From positions 124,001 to 188,000 of the forward strand of contig JAXMBA010000002.1 in assembly GCA_046350095.1 (NCBI GenBank): 64,000 nucleotides of DNA. The letters are read 5' to 3'. The notes beneath the pieces were generated by a model, which did no database searches, was not told the origin of the DNA, and saw nothing but the letters and a program-made list of their open reading frames with translations. Numbering within the stretch: position 1 is the stretch's first letter; each line of letters opens with the position of its first letter. A program made the position numbers and the translations under genes. Source of the stretch: Urbifossiella sp046350095. Its GTDB lineage: Bacteria > Planctomycetota > Planctomycetia > Gemmatales > Gemmataceae. Shown one piece after another: positions 26,650-34,572 of this stretch.

Positions 26650-26813
26650 GGGCGGGTCTCGGACGGGCGGGGCCGGCGGGTACGATTAGGTATGCCCGAC
26701 CGGCGGGCGGCGGTCAAGGCTCGGCCCGGGAAGGCGTGCCCCTTCCCCGCGCCCGCCGCGTGGGGTACGCTACCCCCACCCAGCCCCGAACTCCCTCCCA
26801 CCCCCCGCAGCCC

Positions 26814-28121
26814 ATGCGCCACCTGTTCGCCGCCGCCGCCCTCGCGCTGGCCGCGTCCCCCGCCGCCGCCGCCGACCGCTGGCCCGCCTTCCGCGGCCCC
26901 ACCGGCGACGGCGTCGCCGACGCCAAGAACCCGCCCACCAGCTGGTCCGAGAAGCAAAACGTGCTGTGGAAGGCGCCTGTCCACGGGAAGGGCTGGGCGT
27001 CCCCGGTCGTGACCGACGGCAAGGTGTGGGTGACGACCGCCGACGAGGTGCGCGGCAACGAGAAGGTGAAGGTGCCGACCACCGGCGGGCCGCACAAGGG
27101 GGCCGTCAAGCACGTCACCTTCTTCGCCGTCTGCCACGACCTCGCCACCGGCAAGGTGCTGCACGACGTGAAGCTCGGCGAGGAGACCGACCCGGCCTTC
27201 TGCCACGACTTCAACAGCTACGCCTCGCCGACGCCGGCGCTCGACGGCGGCAAGGTCTACGCCCACTTCGGCAGCCACGGCACGTGGTGCCTCGACGCGG
27301 CCAGCGGCAAGGTGCTGTGGGAGCGCCGCGACCTGAAGTGCGACCACTTCCGCGGGGCGGGGTCGTCGCCGCTGGTGTACGAGGGGTGGGTGTTCCTCAT
27401 CTTCGACGGGTTCGACCAGCAGTACGTCGTCGCGCTGGACAAGAACACCGGCTCGACGGTGTGGCGGCAGGAGCGCCGCATCCGCTACTCCACCGACAAC
27501 GGCGACCTCAAGAAGGCCTACGCCACGCCGCGCGTCCTCACGGTGAACGGCAAGGCGCAGCTGGTGTGCCCGAGCGCCGAGGCCACGATCGCCTACGACC
27601 CGAAGGACGGCGCCGAGCTGTGGCGGTTCCACCACCTCAAGAAGGGGACGATGAACGTGGCCGCGCCGCCTGTCGCGGGGTTCGGGCTGACGTTCCTCGT
27701 GAGCGGCTACCCGGGGCAGCTGATGGCGCTGAAGTCGGACGTGACCGGCACGCCCGGCAAGGACGCGGTGGCGTGGGAGACGGACAAGAACGTCCCGACG
27801 CGGCCCAGCCTGCTGCTGGTGAACGACCTGCTGTTCATGGTGAGCGACGGCGGCGTGGCGACGTGCCTCGACGCGAAGACCGGCAAGCAGCGGTGGACGG
27901 AGCGGATGAACGGCCAGTACACGGCGTCGCCGGTGACCGCGGCCGGGCTCGTCTACCTGTTCAACGAGTCGGGCAAGGCGACGGTGATCCGCGCGGCCGG
28001 CGACTACGAGGTGGTGGCGACCAACGACCTCGACGCCGGCTGCATGGCGTCGCCGGCGCTGGTCGGCGACACGCTCGTGGTGCGGACGAAGACGCACCTG
28101 TACGCCATCGGGAAGAAGTGA
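26814..28121 (+). CDS. PQQ-like beta-propeller protein, exported
   Basis: After a signal peptide (MRHLFAAAALALAASPAAAA) the 435-aa protein begins with WPAFRGPTGDGVADAKNPPTSWSE, the typical start of planctomycete outer-membrane-assembly-lipoprotein-like propellers. Repeats of the kind DLATGKVLHDVKLG, DAASGKVLWERRD, DKNTGSTVWRQER and DAKTGKQRWTERM mark PQQ/WD-like blades. No Cys-Cys or haem site of a true quinoprotein dehydrogenase is seen, so a binding or scaffolding role is as likely as catalysis. A TACGCT box lies 42 bases before the ATG. It is divergent from the DUF1501 gene. Confidence 0.9.
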   Translation: MRHLFAAAALALAASPAAAADRWPAFRGPTGDGVADAKNPPTSWSEKQNVLWKAPVHGKGWASPVVTDGKVWVTTADEVRGNEKVKVPTTGGPHKGAVKHVTFFAVCHDLATGKVLHDVKLGEETDPAFCHDFNSYASPTPALDGGKVYAHFGSHGTWCLDAASGKVLWERRDLKCDHFRGAGSSPLVYEGWVFLIFDGFDQQYVVALDKNTGSTVWRQERRIRYSTDNGDLKKAYATPRVLTVNGKAQLVCPSAEATIAYDPKDGAELWRFHHLKKGTMNVAAPPVAGFGLTFLVSGYPGQLMALKSDVTGTPGKDAVAWETDKNVPTRPSLLLVNDLLFMVSDGGVATCLDAKTGKQRWTERMNGQYTASPVTAAGLVYLFNESGKATVIRAAGDYEVVATNDLDAGCMASPALVGDTLVVRTKTHLYAIGKK

Positions 28122-28129
28122 CGCGCGGC

Positions 28130-28161
28130 GGGCCGGGTTTCTCGTTGCGTTCGCCCGGCCC
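28130..28161 (+). terminator. GGGCCGGG/CCCGGCCC hairpin after the propeller gene
   Basis: A perfect 8-bp stem (28130-28137 with 28154-28161) with a 16-base T-rich loop starts 8 bases after the stop codon. No downstream T tract is present. Confidence 0.5.
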
Positions 28162-28184
28162 GGCCGCTACGCTTCCATGACTCG

Positions 28185-28553
28185 ATGTTGCGCCCCCTGC
28201 TACGATCGATCCGCGGGTGGGTGGTGGCCGTCCTCGCCGCCGCCGCCGTCGCCTCCACGCCCGCCGCCGCAGCGGCCGGGTGTGGCGACTACGTCGTGAT
28301 CCGCGACGGCACCGAAGCCACCGACCACCCGGCCGCGCCGGAGCCGTGCCACGGGCCGGGCTGCCACGGCGCCCCCACCCGAGCCCCGATCGCCCCCGTC
28401 GCCCCGCCGACGACCGGCAGCCCGAAAGACGCCGTGACCCTCGGCACCCTGGACCCGCCGGCCGCCGACGGCTCGCCCTTCCCGCCCCCCACCTCCGACG
28501 CCTGCCCCGACGGCCCCGCCGCCGGCGTGTTCCACCCGCCGCGCGCCGGCTGA
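28185..28553 (+). CDS. Small secreted Cys/Pro-rich protein, unknown
   Basis: The 122-aa product has a signal peptide (SIRGWVVAVLAAAAVASTPAAAA) followed by GCGDYVVIRDG and a conserved-looking CHGPGCHGAP block. The rest is Pro-rich and probably disordered. Small proteins with a C-x-GP-x-C block occur next to DUF1559 genes in related genomes as far as I recall, which fits the next gene here, but no function is known. A TACGCT -10-like box ends 11 bases before the ATG. The four cysteines could form disulfides outside the cytoplasm. Confidence 0.65.
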   Translation: MLRPLLRSIRGWVVAVLAAAAVASTPAAAAAGCGDYVVIRDGTEATDHPAAPEPCHGPGCHGAPTRAPIAPVAPPTTGSPKDAVTLGTLDPPAADGSPFPPPTSDACPDGPAAGVFHPPRAG

Positions 28554-28678
28554 CCGCGCTCCCGCGCCGTCTGCCTGCGCCCCGCTGCGGGGTGCTCCCG
28601 GTCGTATTTCATCGGCCCCACCCCGACGCGCGGGGTGCGGACCGTTCACCGCCGTCCGTCGCTCCGTCGGAGGGGATC

Positions 28679-29611
28679 ATGTCCCGCCGCGCCTTCACAC
28701 TCATCGAACTGCTGGTCGTCATCGCCATCATCGCCATCCTGATCGGCCTGCTGCTGCCGGCCGTGCAGAAGGTCCGCGAGGCCGCCGCCCGGGCCAAGTG
28801 CCAGAACAACCTGAAGCAGATCGGCCTCGCGATCCACAGCTTCCACGACGCCAACAACCGCTTCCCGAACGGCGGGCTGCCGATCGCCCCGAACCCGTCC
28901 GGCGTGTTCTCCGTGCTCACGCAAATCCTGCCGCAGATGGAGCAGGACAACGTCTACAAGCTCATCAACTTCAACCTGCCGATCAACGACCCGGCCAACG
29001 ACGCCGCGCGGAACACCGTCCTGCCCGGGTTCCGCTGCCCGTCCGACCGCGACAACCCGATGCCGTCGCTCGGCGGCGCGACGAACTACATGGCCAACAC
29101 GGGCTCGATGACGCCGTTCGTCATCCCCCAGCCGCAGCTGGCCAACGGGCCGTTCTACGTGAACTACTTCTCGCGCTTCGCCGACGTGATCGACGGCACC
29201 AGCAACACCGCGTTCTACAGCGAGCGGCTGCTGGCCGACGGCAGCAACTCGATCATCAGCCCCACGGAGGACGTGTTCTTCAACCCGTCGGACCCGGCCG
29301 ACGCGCTCGCCGCCTACACCACCTGCCAGGGGGTGGACACGAGCAACCTGGCGAACCAGTTCCCGCTGTTCATGGGAGCCCCGTGGATGAGCCACCAGCA
29401 CCGGTACCAGCACATCTCGCCGCCGAACGGCCGGTCGTGCGGGTTCTTCGTCGTCGGCAAGTCCACGATGCCGCCGAGCAGCCGGCACACCGGCGGGGTG
29501 AACGTGCTGTACGGCGATGGCACTGTCCGGTTCGCCAAAAACAGCATCGACCTGACGACGTGGCGGGCGCTCGGCAGCCGCAACGGCGGGGAGGTGGCGA
29601 GTGACAACTAA
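28679..29611 (+). CDS. DUF1559 protein with N-terminal pseudopilin helix
   Basis: The 310-aa protein carries a type II/IV pilin-like leader: RRAFTLIELLVVIAIIAIL, with cleavage expected before Phe and the Glu at +5. Then come the DUF1559 signature PAVQKVREAAARAKCQNNLKQIGLAIHSFHDANNRFP and the C-terminal HTGGVNVLYGDGTVRF. DUF1559 pseudopilins are hugely expanded in planctomycetes and probably form or decorate surface fibres; their true role is not established. A GGAGGGG site lies three bases before the ATG. Its last 11 bases overlap the GTG start of the lipoprotein gene, so both are likely one operon. Confidence 0.95.
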   Translation: MSRRAFTLIELLVVIAIIAILIGLLLPAVQKVREAAARAKCQNNLKQIGLAIHSFHDANNRFPNGGLPIAPNPSGVFSVLTQILPQMEQDNVYKLINFNLPINDPANDAARNTVLPGFRCPSDRDNPMPSLGGATNYMANTGSMTPFVIPQPQLANGPFYVNYFSRFADVIDGTSNTAFYSERLLADGSNSIISPTEDVFFNPSDPADALAAYTTCQGVDTSNLANQFPLFMGAPWMSHQHRYQHISPPNGRSCGFFVVGKSTMPPSSRHTGGVNVLYGDGTVRFAKNSIDLTTWRALGSRNGGEVASDN

Positions 29612-29978
29612 GCGCCTCGCGGCCCTCGCCGCGCTCTTCCTCGCCGGCTGCTCCGTCGGGCCGCCGGTGGCCGCGCCGGTGGTGCCGGACACGGCCCGCG
29701 CCGCCCTCCGCACGGCGCTCGACGCCTGGAAGGCCGGCCGGCCGATCGGCTCGCTGGCCGACGCCAGCCCGCCGATCGTCGCCCAGGACTTCGACTGGAT
29801 GGCCGGGGCGAAGCTGGACGACTACGCCGTCCTCGACGACGGCAAGGCGGAGGACGCGAACCTGCGTGTGAAGGTACAGTTGAGCCTCCGCCCGGCCCAA
29901 GGCTCGCCGGTGAAGAAGACGGTGAGCTACGTCGTCGGCACGGACCCGAAGCTGACCGTCTTCCGCGCGATGGAGTGA
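29601..29978 (+). CDS. Small lipoprotein of unknown function
   Basis: The 125-aa product has a lipoprotein signal peptide (MTTKRLAALAALFLAGC) with lipobox LAGC. The mature part contains ALRTALDAWKAGRP and DFDWMAGAKLDDYAVLDD, ending VVGTDPKLTVFRAME. A small protein of this layout often follows a DUF1559 gene in Gemmata relatives. It starts with GTG inside the end of the DUF1559 gene, suggesting coupled translation. The next gene begins four bases after its stop. Confidence 0.8.
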   Translation: MTTKRLAALAALFLAGCSVGPPVAAPVVPDTARAALRTALDAWKAGRPIGSLADASPPIVAQDFDWMAGAKLDDYAVLDDGKAEDANLRVKVQLSLRPAQGSPVKKTVSYVVGTDPKLTVFRAME

Positions 29979-29982
29979 CCCG

Positions 29983-30549
29983 ATGCCGCACGTCAGCCTG
30001 CCCGGCGGCCAGCCGGGCATCATCGGCCTCCTCGCCGCCTTCCGGGCGTCCGAGCGGCCGCTGAACGACCTCGCCAACGCCGTCATGCACGGCCCCTCGA
30101 CGCTCACCGCCGCCGAGCGCGAGCTCATCGCCGCGTTCGTGTCGCACGGCAACGAGTGCGAGTTCTGCTGCAACTCGCACGCCGCCGCCGCCCGCCACCT
30201 GTACGGCAGCCGCGCCGCACTCGTGGACGCCGTCCTCGCCGACCCCGCCGCGGCCGACCTGGACGACGAGATGCGGGCGCTGCTGGCCATCGCCGCGAAG
30301 GTGCGGCGCGACGGCCGGCTCGTCACCGCCGCCGACGTGCAGCGCGCCCGCGACGCCGGCGCCGACGACCGGGCGATCCACGACACGGTGCTGATCGCCG
30401 CGATGTTCTCGATGTTCAACCGCTACGTCGACGGCCTCGCCACCGTCGCCCCGGCCGACCCCGCCGTGTACGACGAGATCGGCGCCCGCATCGCCACGAA
30501 GGGCTACGGCAGCCAGTTCCGCACCCCCGCCCCCGGAGGCACGTCATGA
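29983..30549 (+). CDS. AhpD-like carboxymuconolactone decarboxylase family protein
   Basis: The 188-aa protein belongs to the AhpD/CMD peroxidase-related family. The redox motif is CEFCCNSH: Cys-x2-Cys with a His four residues after the second Cys, which is the AhpD active-site spacing. Helices around it (LTAAERELIAAFVSHGNE before and DEMRALLAIAAKV after) are typical. Such proteins reduce peroxides or disulfides, but the partner is unknown. Its stop overlaps the ATG of the next gene (ATGA at 30546-30549). That gene also ends in an AhpD-like domain, which suggests a joint redox role. Confidence 0.9.
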   Translation: MPHVSLPGGQPGIIGLLAAFRASERPLNDLANAVMHGPSTLTAAERELIAAFVSHGNECEFCCNSHAAAARHLYGSRAALVDAVLADPAAADLDDEMRALLAIAAKVRRDGRLVTAADVQRARDAGADDRAIHDTVLIAAMFSMFNRYVDGLATVAPADPAVYDEIGARIATKGYGSQFRTPAPGGTS

Positions 30550-32900
30550 GAGCGATCCTGACCCTGCTCCTGCTCGCCGGCGTCGCCGGCGCCGCCGACC
30601 CGCCGGTGGCGCTGCCGAAACTCGACCCCGCCCAGTACGCCGACGCGAAGGCCGCCGCCGCGACCGCCGCCGAGATCGAGAAGGCGTACGACGACAAGCG
30701 GAAGCCCGAGGCCGTGAAGATGCTGCTGGCGATCCTCAAGGGGTCGCAGATGGGGCCGGGCGAGGGCTGGTTCGGCCCCGCCAGGAGCCGCTACACCTGG
30801 AAGTGGCTCGCCGCGAAGCACGACCTGCCGCCGGACGCCACGGGGCTGCCGCGCGCCAAGTTCGCCGGCCCGCCCGAGCTGTTCGCCCGGCTCGACCGCG
30901 ACGGCGACGGCACAGTCACGCCGACGGACCTGGATTGGTCCGACCGCAACCCCTACGTCCAGCAGATGGGCATGGTGAACCGCCTGTTCCGCCGCATGGA
31001 CGCCGACGGCGACTCGAAGCTGTCCCGCGAGGACTTCGACGCTTTCCTCAAGCGCGCGACCGGCGGCAAGGACTTCCTCACCCCCGACGACTTCCGCGCC
31101 GCGCTGCTGTCGGCCGGCCCCGGCGGCGCGTTCATGCCGGGCGACGGGCCGACCATCCCCATGCTCGTGAAGGGGCTGTACGGCAGCGAGGTCGGCTCGC
31201 TGCAGGAAGGCCCGGCCGTCGGCGACACCGCCCCCGACTTCACCCTGAAGACGGCCGACGGCGCCGAGACGGTGACGCTGTCGAAGCTGGTCGGGCCGAA
31301 GCCGGTGGTGCTCGTGTTCGGCAACTTCACGTGCGGCCCGTTCCGCGCCATCTTCCCGGAGGCGGACGCCCTCGGCGAGCGGTACAAGGACAAGGCCACG
31401 TTCGTGATGGTCTACGTCCGCGAGGCCCACCCCCTCGACGGGTGGAAGATGGAGTCGAACACCCGCGTCGGCGTCGCCGTCAAGCAGCCGACGACCAACG
31501 CCGAGCGCGGCAAGGTCTGCGAGCAGTTCCAGGCGAAGCTGAAGCCGGGGATGAAGGTGCTGGTGGACGACATCGCCGACACCGCGGGGAACCTCTACAG
31601 CGGCATGCCGGCGCGCTTCTACGTCATCGACACGAAGGGGAAGGTGGGCTACCAGAGCGGCCGCGGGCCGTTCGGGTTCAAGGCCGGCGAGATGGAACAG
31701 GCGCTGTGCATGGCGCTCCTCGAAGCCTCGCCGCCGAAGGACGTGCGCGGCGAGCTGGGCCGCCTGCCGCTGCCGGGCTGGGCGAAGCAGCTGGCCGGGC
31801 CGATGCCCAAGACCACCGCGAAGATGCTGGAGCTGGACTACCTCCACCGGGCCGACAACCCGCTGGGGAACGTCCTCGCCGCGCGGGTGCGCCTGGCCTG
31901 CGCCGACGCCCTCGGCAGCAAGTACGGCGTCGCCACCGCGAAGGGCGACCTCGACCGGATGGGCGTGTCCGGCGAGCCGGGCGTGGACGCGCCGGCGGTG
32001 GCGTTCGCCCGCAAGCTGACGAAGGAAGGCCACGCCATCACCGACGCCGAGTTCGCGGCGGTGCTCAAGCAGTACGGCCCGGAGCGGACGACGGCGCTGG
32101 TCCACACCGTCGCCTACTGCAACTTCCACAACCGCCTTGTGTGCGGCCTCGGCACCGAGCCGCGCGCCGACCCGCCGCTGCCGGTGGCCTTCGACCCGGC
32201 ACTCCTTGCGGCGACGACCAGTCCGGCGCGGCCGCCGTGGGACGACGTGAAGACCGCCACGCACGCCGGCCCGCGGATCAGCCCGGCGTGGTCGAAGGGC
32301 GACGCCGACGCGCTCGGCTCGGCCCTGAAGGCGCAGCAGGAGCGGAGCCTGCGCATCCCGCTGCCGGGTAAGGAGCGGTTCGCGGGGCTCGCCGGCCGCG
32401 AGAAGATGCAGGCGGAAACGATCCTGTGGAACACGGTGAGCAGCGGCTACCAGCCGGTGATGACGCGGGCGTGGTTCGCCTGCCTGGGCGAGTTCTACGG
32501 GGAGTCGAAGGTGGACCGGGTGTTCACGAACACCATGTTCTGGGTGGTGACGCGGACCAACGACTGCTTCTACTGAATGGGCCACAGCGAAATGCTGCTC
32601 GCGGTCGCGGGCTTGAAGCAGGACGAGGTGGCCGCCCGGGTGCGGCGGCTGGCAACGGGCGACTGGTCGGACTTCCCGCCGGCCGAGCGCGCGGCCCTGG
32701 GGCTGGCGTACAAGCTGAGCAAGGAGCCGGCGGCGTTCAGCGCCGCCGACCGGGCCGAGCTGGTGCGGGTGTTCGGCGCCGACCGGGCCGCCGACCTGAC
32801 GTGGTACGTGTGCTGGTGCAACTACATGACGCGGGTGGCCGACGCCTTCCAGCTGCCGCTGGAGCGCGACAACGTGTTCACCCCGGCGCCGAAGAAGTAA
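30546..32900 (+). CDS. Candidate selenoprotein: EF-hand, deiodinase-like and AhpD-like (CxxU) domains
   Basis: Read with TGA 32574-32576 as selenocysteine, the product is 784 aa. After a signal peptide (MRAILTLLLLAGVAGA) come two EF-hands, DRDGDGTVTPTD (from residue 117) and DADGDSKLSRED (from 152). Next is a thioredoxin-fold domain like iodothyronine deiodinases with Cys 263 in FGNFTCGPFRA. The C-terminal half is AhpD/CMD-like and contains C674-F-Y-U677-M-G-H680. The TGA falls exactly on the second position of the CxxC redox motif, and 107 more in-frame codons with family character follow it. A GGUC-loop hairpin lies 20 bases after the TGA. Termination at the TGA would cut the active site. 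A Cys-to-stop mutation (TGC to TGA) is the alternative. Coupled by ATGA to the preceding CMD gene. Confidence 0.75.
32597..32612 (+). promoter_or_regulatory. Bacterial SECIS-like hairpin
   Basis: GCTCGC (32597-32602) and GCGGGC (32607-32612) form a 6-bp stem, one pair being G-U, with apical loop GGTC. The loop begins 27 bases after the in-frame TGA. Bacterial SECIS elements lie just downstream of the UGA inside the coding region and carry a GU in a small apical loop; the E. coli fdhF loop is GGUCU. A lower pairing CTGCT/AGCAG (32595-32599 with 32617-32621) is an alternative base to the stem. Confidence 0.6.
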
Positions 32901-32952
32901 ACTCCCCAGGACCCGCGGCGGGGCCGCCGCCGCGACCCCGGAGCCCGGACGT

Positions 32953-33423
32953 ATGACCACGACCCAGCCCGCCGCGGGGCGCACCGTCGCCGTCGTCGGC
33001 GACGTGTACCGGTTCCTGGCGACCGGGGCCGACACCGGCGGCCGCTACGCCCTGTGGGAGGCGTGGGTGTCGCCCGGCGGGGGGCCGCCGCCGCACGTCC
33101 ACTCCCGCGAGGCGGAGGGGTTCTACGTCCTGGAGGGCGAGGTCACGTTCACCGTGGCCGGCGAGCGAACGGTCGCCGGGCCGGGGGCGTTCGTCAACGC
33201 CGTGCCGGGGATCCCGCACGCCTTCAAGAACGAGGGCGACCGGCCGGCGCGGATGCTCATCTCGGTGGCACCAGCGGGAATCGAGGAGATGTTCTTCGAG
33301 GTCGGGGTTCCGCAGCCGGACGGGGTCACGACCGCCCCGCCACCGGCGCCGGACGAGATCGCCCGGCTGCTGGCCGCGGCCCCGCGGTATGGCCTGACGA
33401 TCTTTATTCCGGACCACGGCTGA
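32953..33423 (+). CDS. Cupin domain protein
   Basis: The 156-aa protein has a single cupin beta-barrel. The first motif is PPPHVHSREAEGFYVLEGEVTF (metal-binding His, His, Glu) and the second is PGIPHAFKNEGDRPARML with the last His. No signal peptide is seen. Small cupins of this type include dioxygenases, isomerases and sensor proteins, and the sequence does not choose among them. It follows the selenoprotein candidate by 52 bp on the same strand and may be co-transcribed. A strong bidirectional hairpin lies after its stop. Confidence 0.88.
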   Translation: MTTTQPAAGRTVAVVGDVYRFLATGADTGGRYALWEAWVSPGGGPPPHVHSREAEGFYVLEGEVTFTVAGERTVAGPGAFVNAVPGIPHAFKNEGDRPARMLISVAPAGIEEMFFEVGVPQPDGVTTAPPPAPDEIARLLAAAPRYGLTIFIPDHG

Positions 33424-33439
33424 CCGCGGACCGGTAACG

Positions 33440-33470
33440 AAAAACGCCCGGGGGGTTCGCCCCGGGCGTT
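33440..33470. terminator. Bidirectional terminator between cupin and Gly-rich genes
   Basis: A perfect 11-bp stem (33443-33453 with 33460-33470) has a GGTTCG loop. On the minus strand the stem runs into TTTTTCGTT, a good T tract for the Gly-rich gene. On the plus strand CGCGTTTC follows, which is weaker. Confidence 0.8.
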
Positions 33471-33492
33471 CGCGTTTCAAGGGCGCAGTCGG

Positions 33493-34275
33493 TTAGATCC
33501 CGTACTCGCCGCCGAAGCCGATCTTGCCGCCGCCGCCGCCGAACCCGCCGATACCACCGATACCGCCGCCGAAGCCCCCGATCTGGCCGCCGCCGCCGAA
33601 GCCCCCGATCTGGCCGCCGAAACCGCCGATCTGACCGCCGCCGCCGAAGCCGCCGATCTGGCCGCCGAAGCCACCGATCTGGCCGCCGAAGCCACCGATC
33701 TGGCCGCCGCCGAAACCGCCGATCTGACCGCCGCCGCCGAACCCACCGATCTGGCCGCCGCCGAACCCGCCGCCGCCGAGGCCGCCGCCATTACCTAGGT
33801 AGCCGCCGGAGATGGTCGGGAACTGGCGGATGCCGCCCGAGCCAACGCCGAGCCCGCCGCCGCCGGCGATCTGGCCGCCGCCGCCAAACCCGCCGCCGCC
33901 GAACCCGCCGATCTGCCCGCCGCCGCCAAACCCGCCGCCGCCAAACCCGCCGATCTGCCCGCCGCCGCCGCCGAAGCCCCCGATCTGCCCGCCGCCACCG
34001 CCGAAGCCCCCGATCTGCCCGCCGCCGCCCTGGATCTGACCGCCGCCCTGATTCTGACCGCCGCCCTGGATCGGGCCACCCTGGGCGCCCAGATAATTCT
34101 GGCCCGGCCGCAGGGCGCCGGGCGTCTGGTACGGCAGGAACGACCCGCGGAAGTTGCCGTTGCTGTTCTGGGCGCGGGCCGCCGACGGGCTGACGAGCCC
34201 GGTCAGCGGGAGGACCGACGCCAGCCCGAGCCCGAGGGCCAGGTAGCCGAACGGCCGGTGGAGCGAGCGGAACAT
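33493..34275 (-). CDS. Secreted Gly-rich repeat protein
   Basis: The 260-aa product has a signal peptide (FGYLALGLGLASVLPLTGLVSPSAARA) and a short unique part (NSNGNFRGSFLPYQTPGALRPGQNYLGAQ). About 180 residues of the repeat GGGQIGGFGGG follow, more than fifteen units, interrupted once by GSGGIRQFPTISGGYLGNGG. It ends GKIGFGGEYGI. Such low-complexity Gly/Gln/Ile/Phe repeats suggest an extracellular matrix or adhesive protein, but that is inference. The repeat DNA (CCGATCTGGCCGCC units on the plus strand) is prone to expansion. Its terminator lies at 33440-33470. Confidence 0.82.
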   Translation of the reverse strand: MFRSLHRPFGYLALGLGLASVLPLTGLVSPSAARAQNSNGNFRGSFLPYQTPGALRPGQNYLGAQGGPIQGGGQNQGGGQIQGGGGQIGGFGGGGGQIGGFGGGGGQIGGFGGGGFGGGGQIGGFGGGGFGGGGQIAGGGGLGVGSGGIRQFPTISGGYLGNGGGLGGGGFGGGQIGGFGGGGQIGGFGGGQIGGFGGQIGGFGGQIGGFGGGGQIGGFGGQIGGFGGGGQIGGFGGGIGGIGGFGGGGGKIGFGGEYGI

Positions 34276-34572
34276 GGCGGAGTCCTCGGCGGTGCGCGGG
34301 GTGTGTCGGCCCGGAGGGCGGGGCCGTCCGTATCATCCAGGTTACCCACTCCGCGGGCGGATGCAACCGCGGAGTTGGCGCCTCACCCGGTAGCGGGGCG
34401 GGGTTCCGTCCCTCGGGGCCGGGGGTAGGGGTTGCGCCGGCGGGTGAAACGTCACCCCGGGCCGGGCGTCATCCGTACAACGCCCCGGGGCGGCTGGGGT
34501 TGGCGCCGCCGCCGAAATTCTCGTCCGCCCCCGGCGAATCCCCGTCCAACGCCCGCACCCCGAGGGGTCCTT

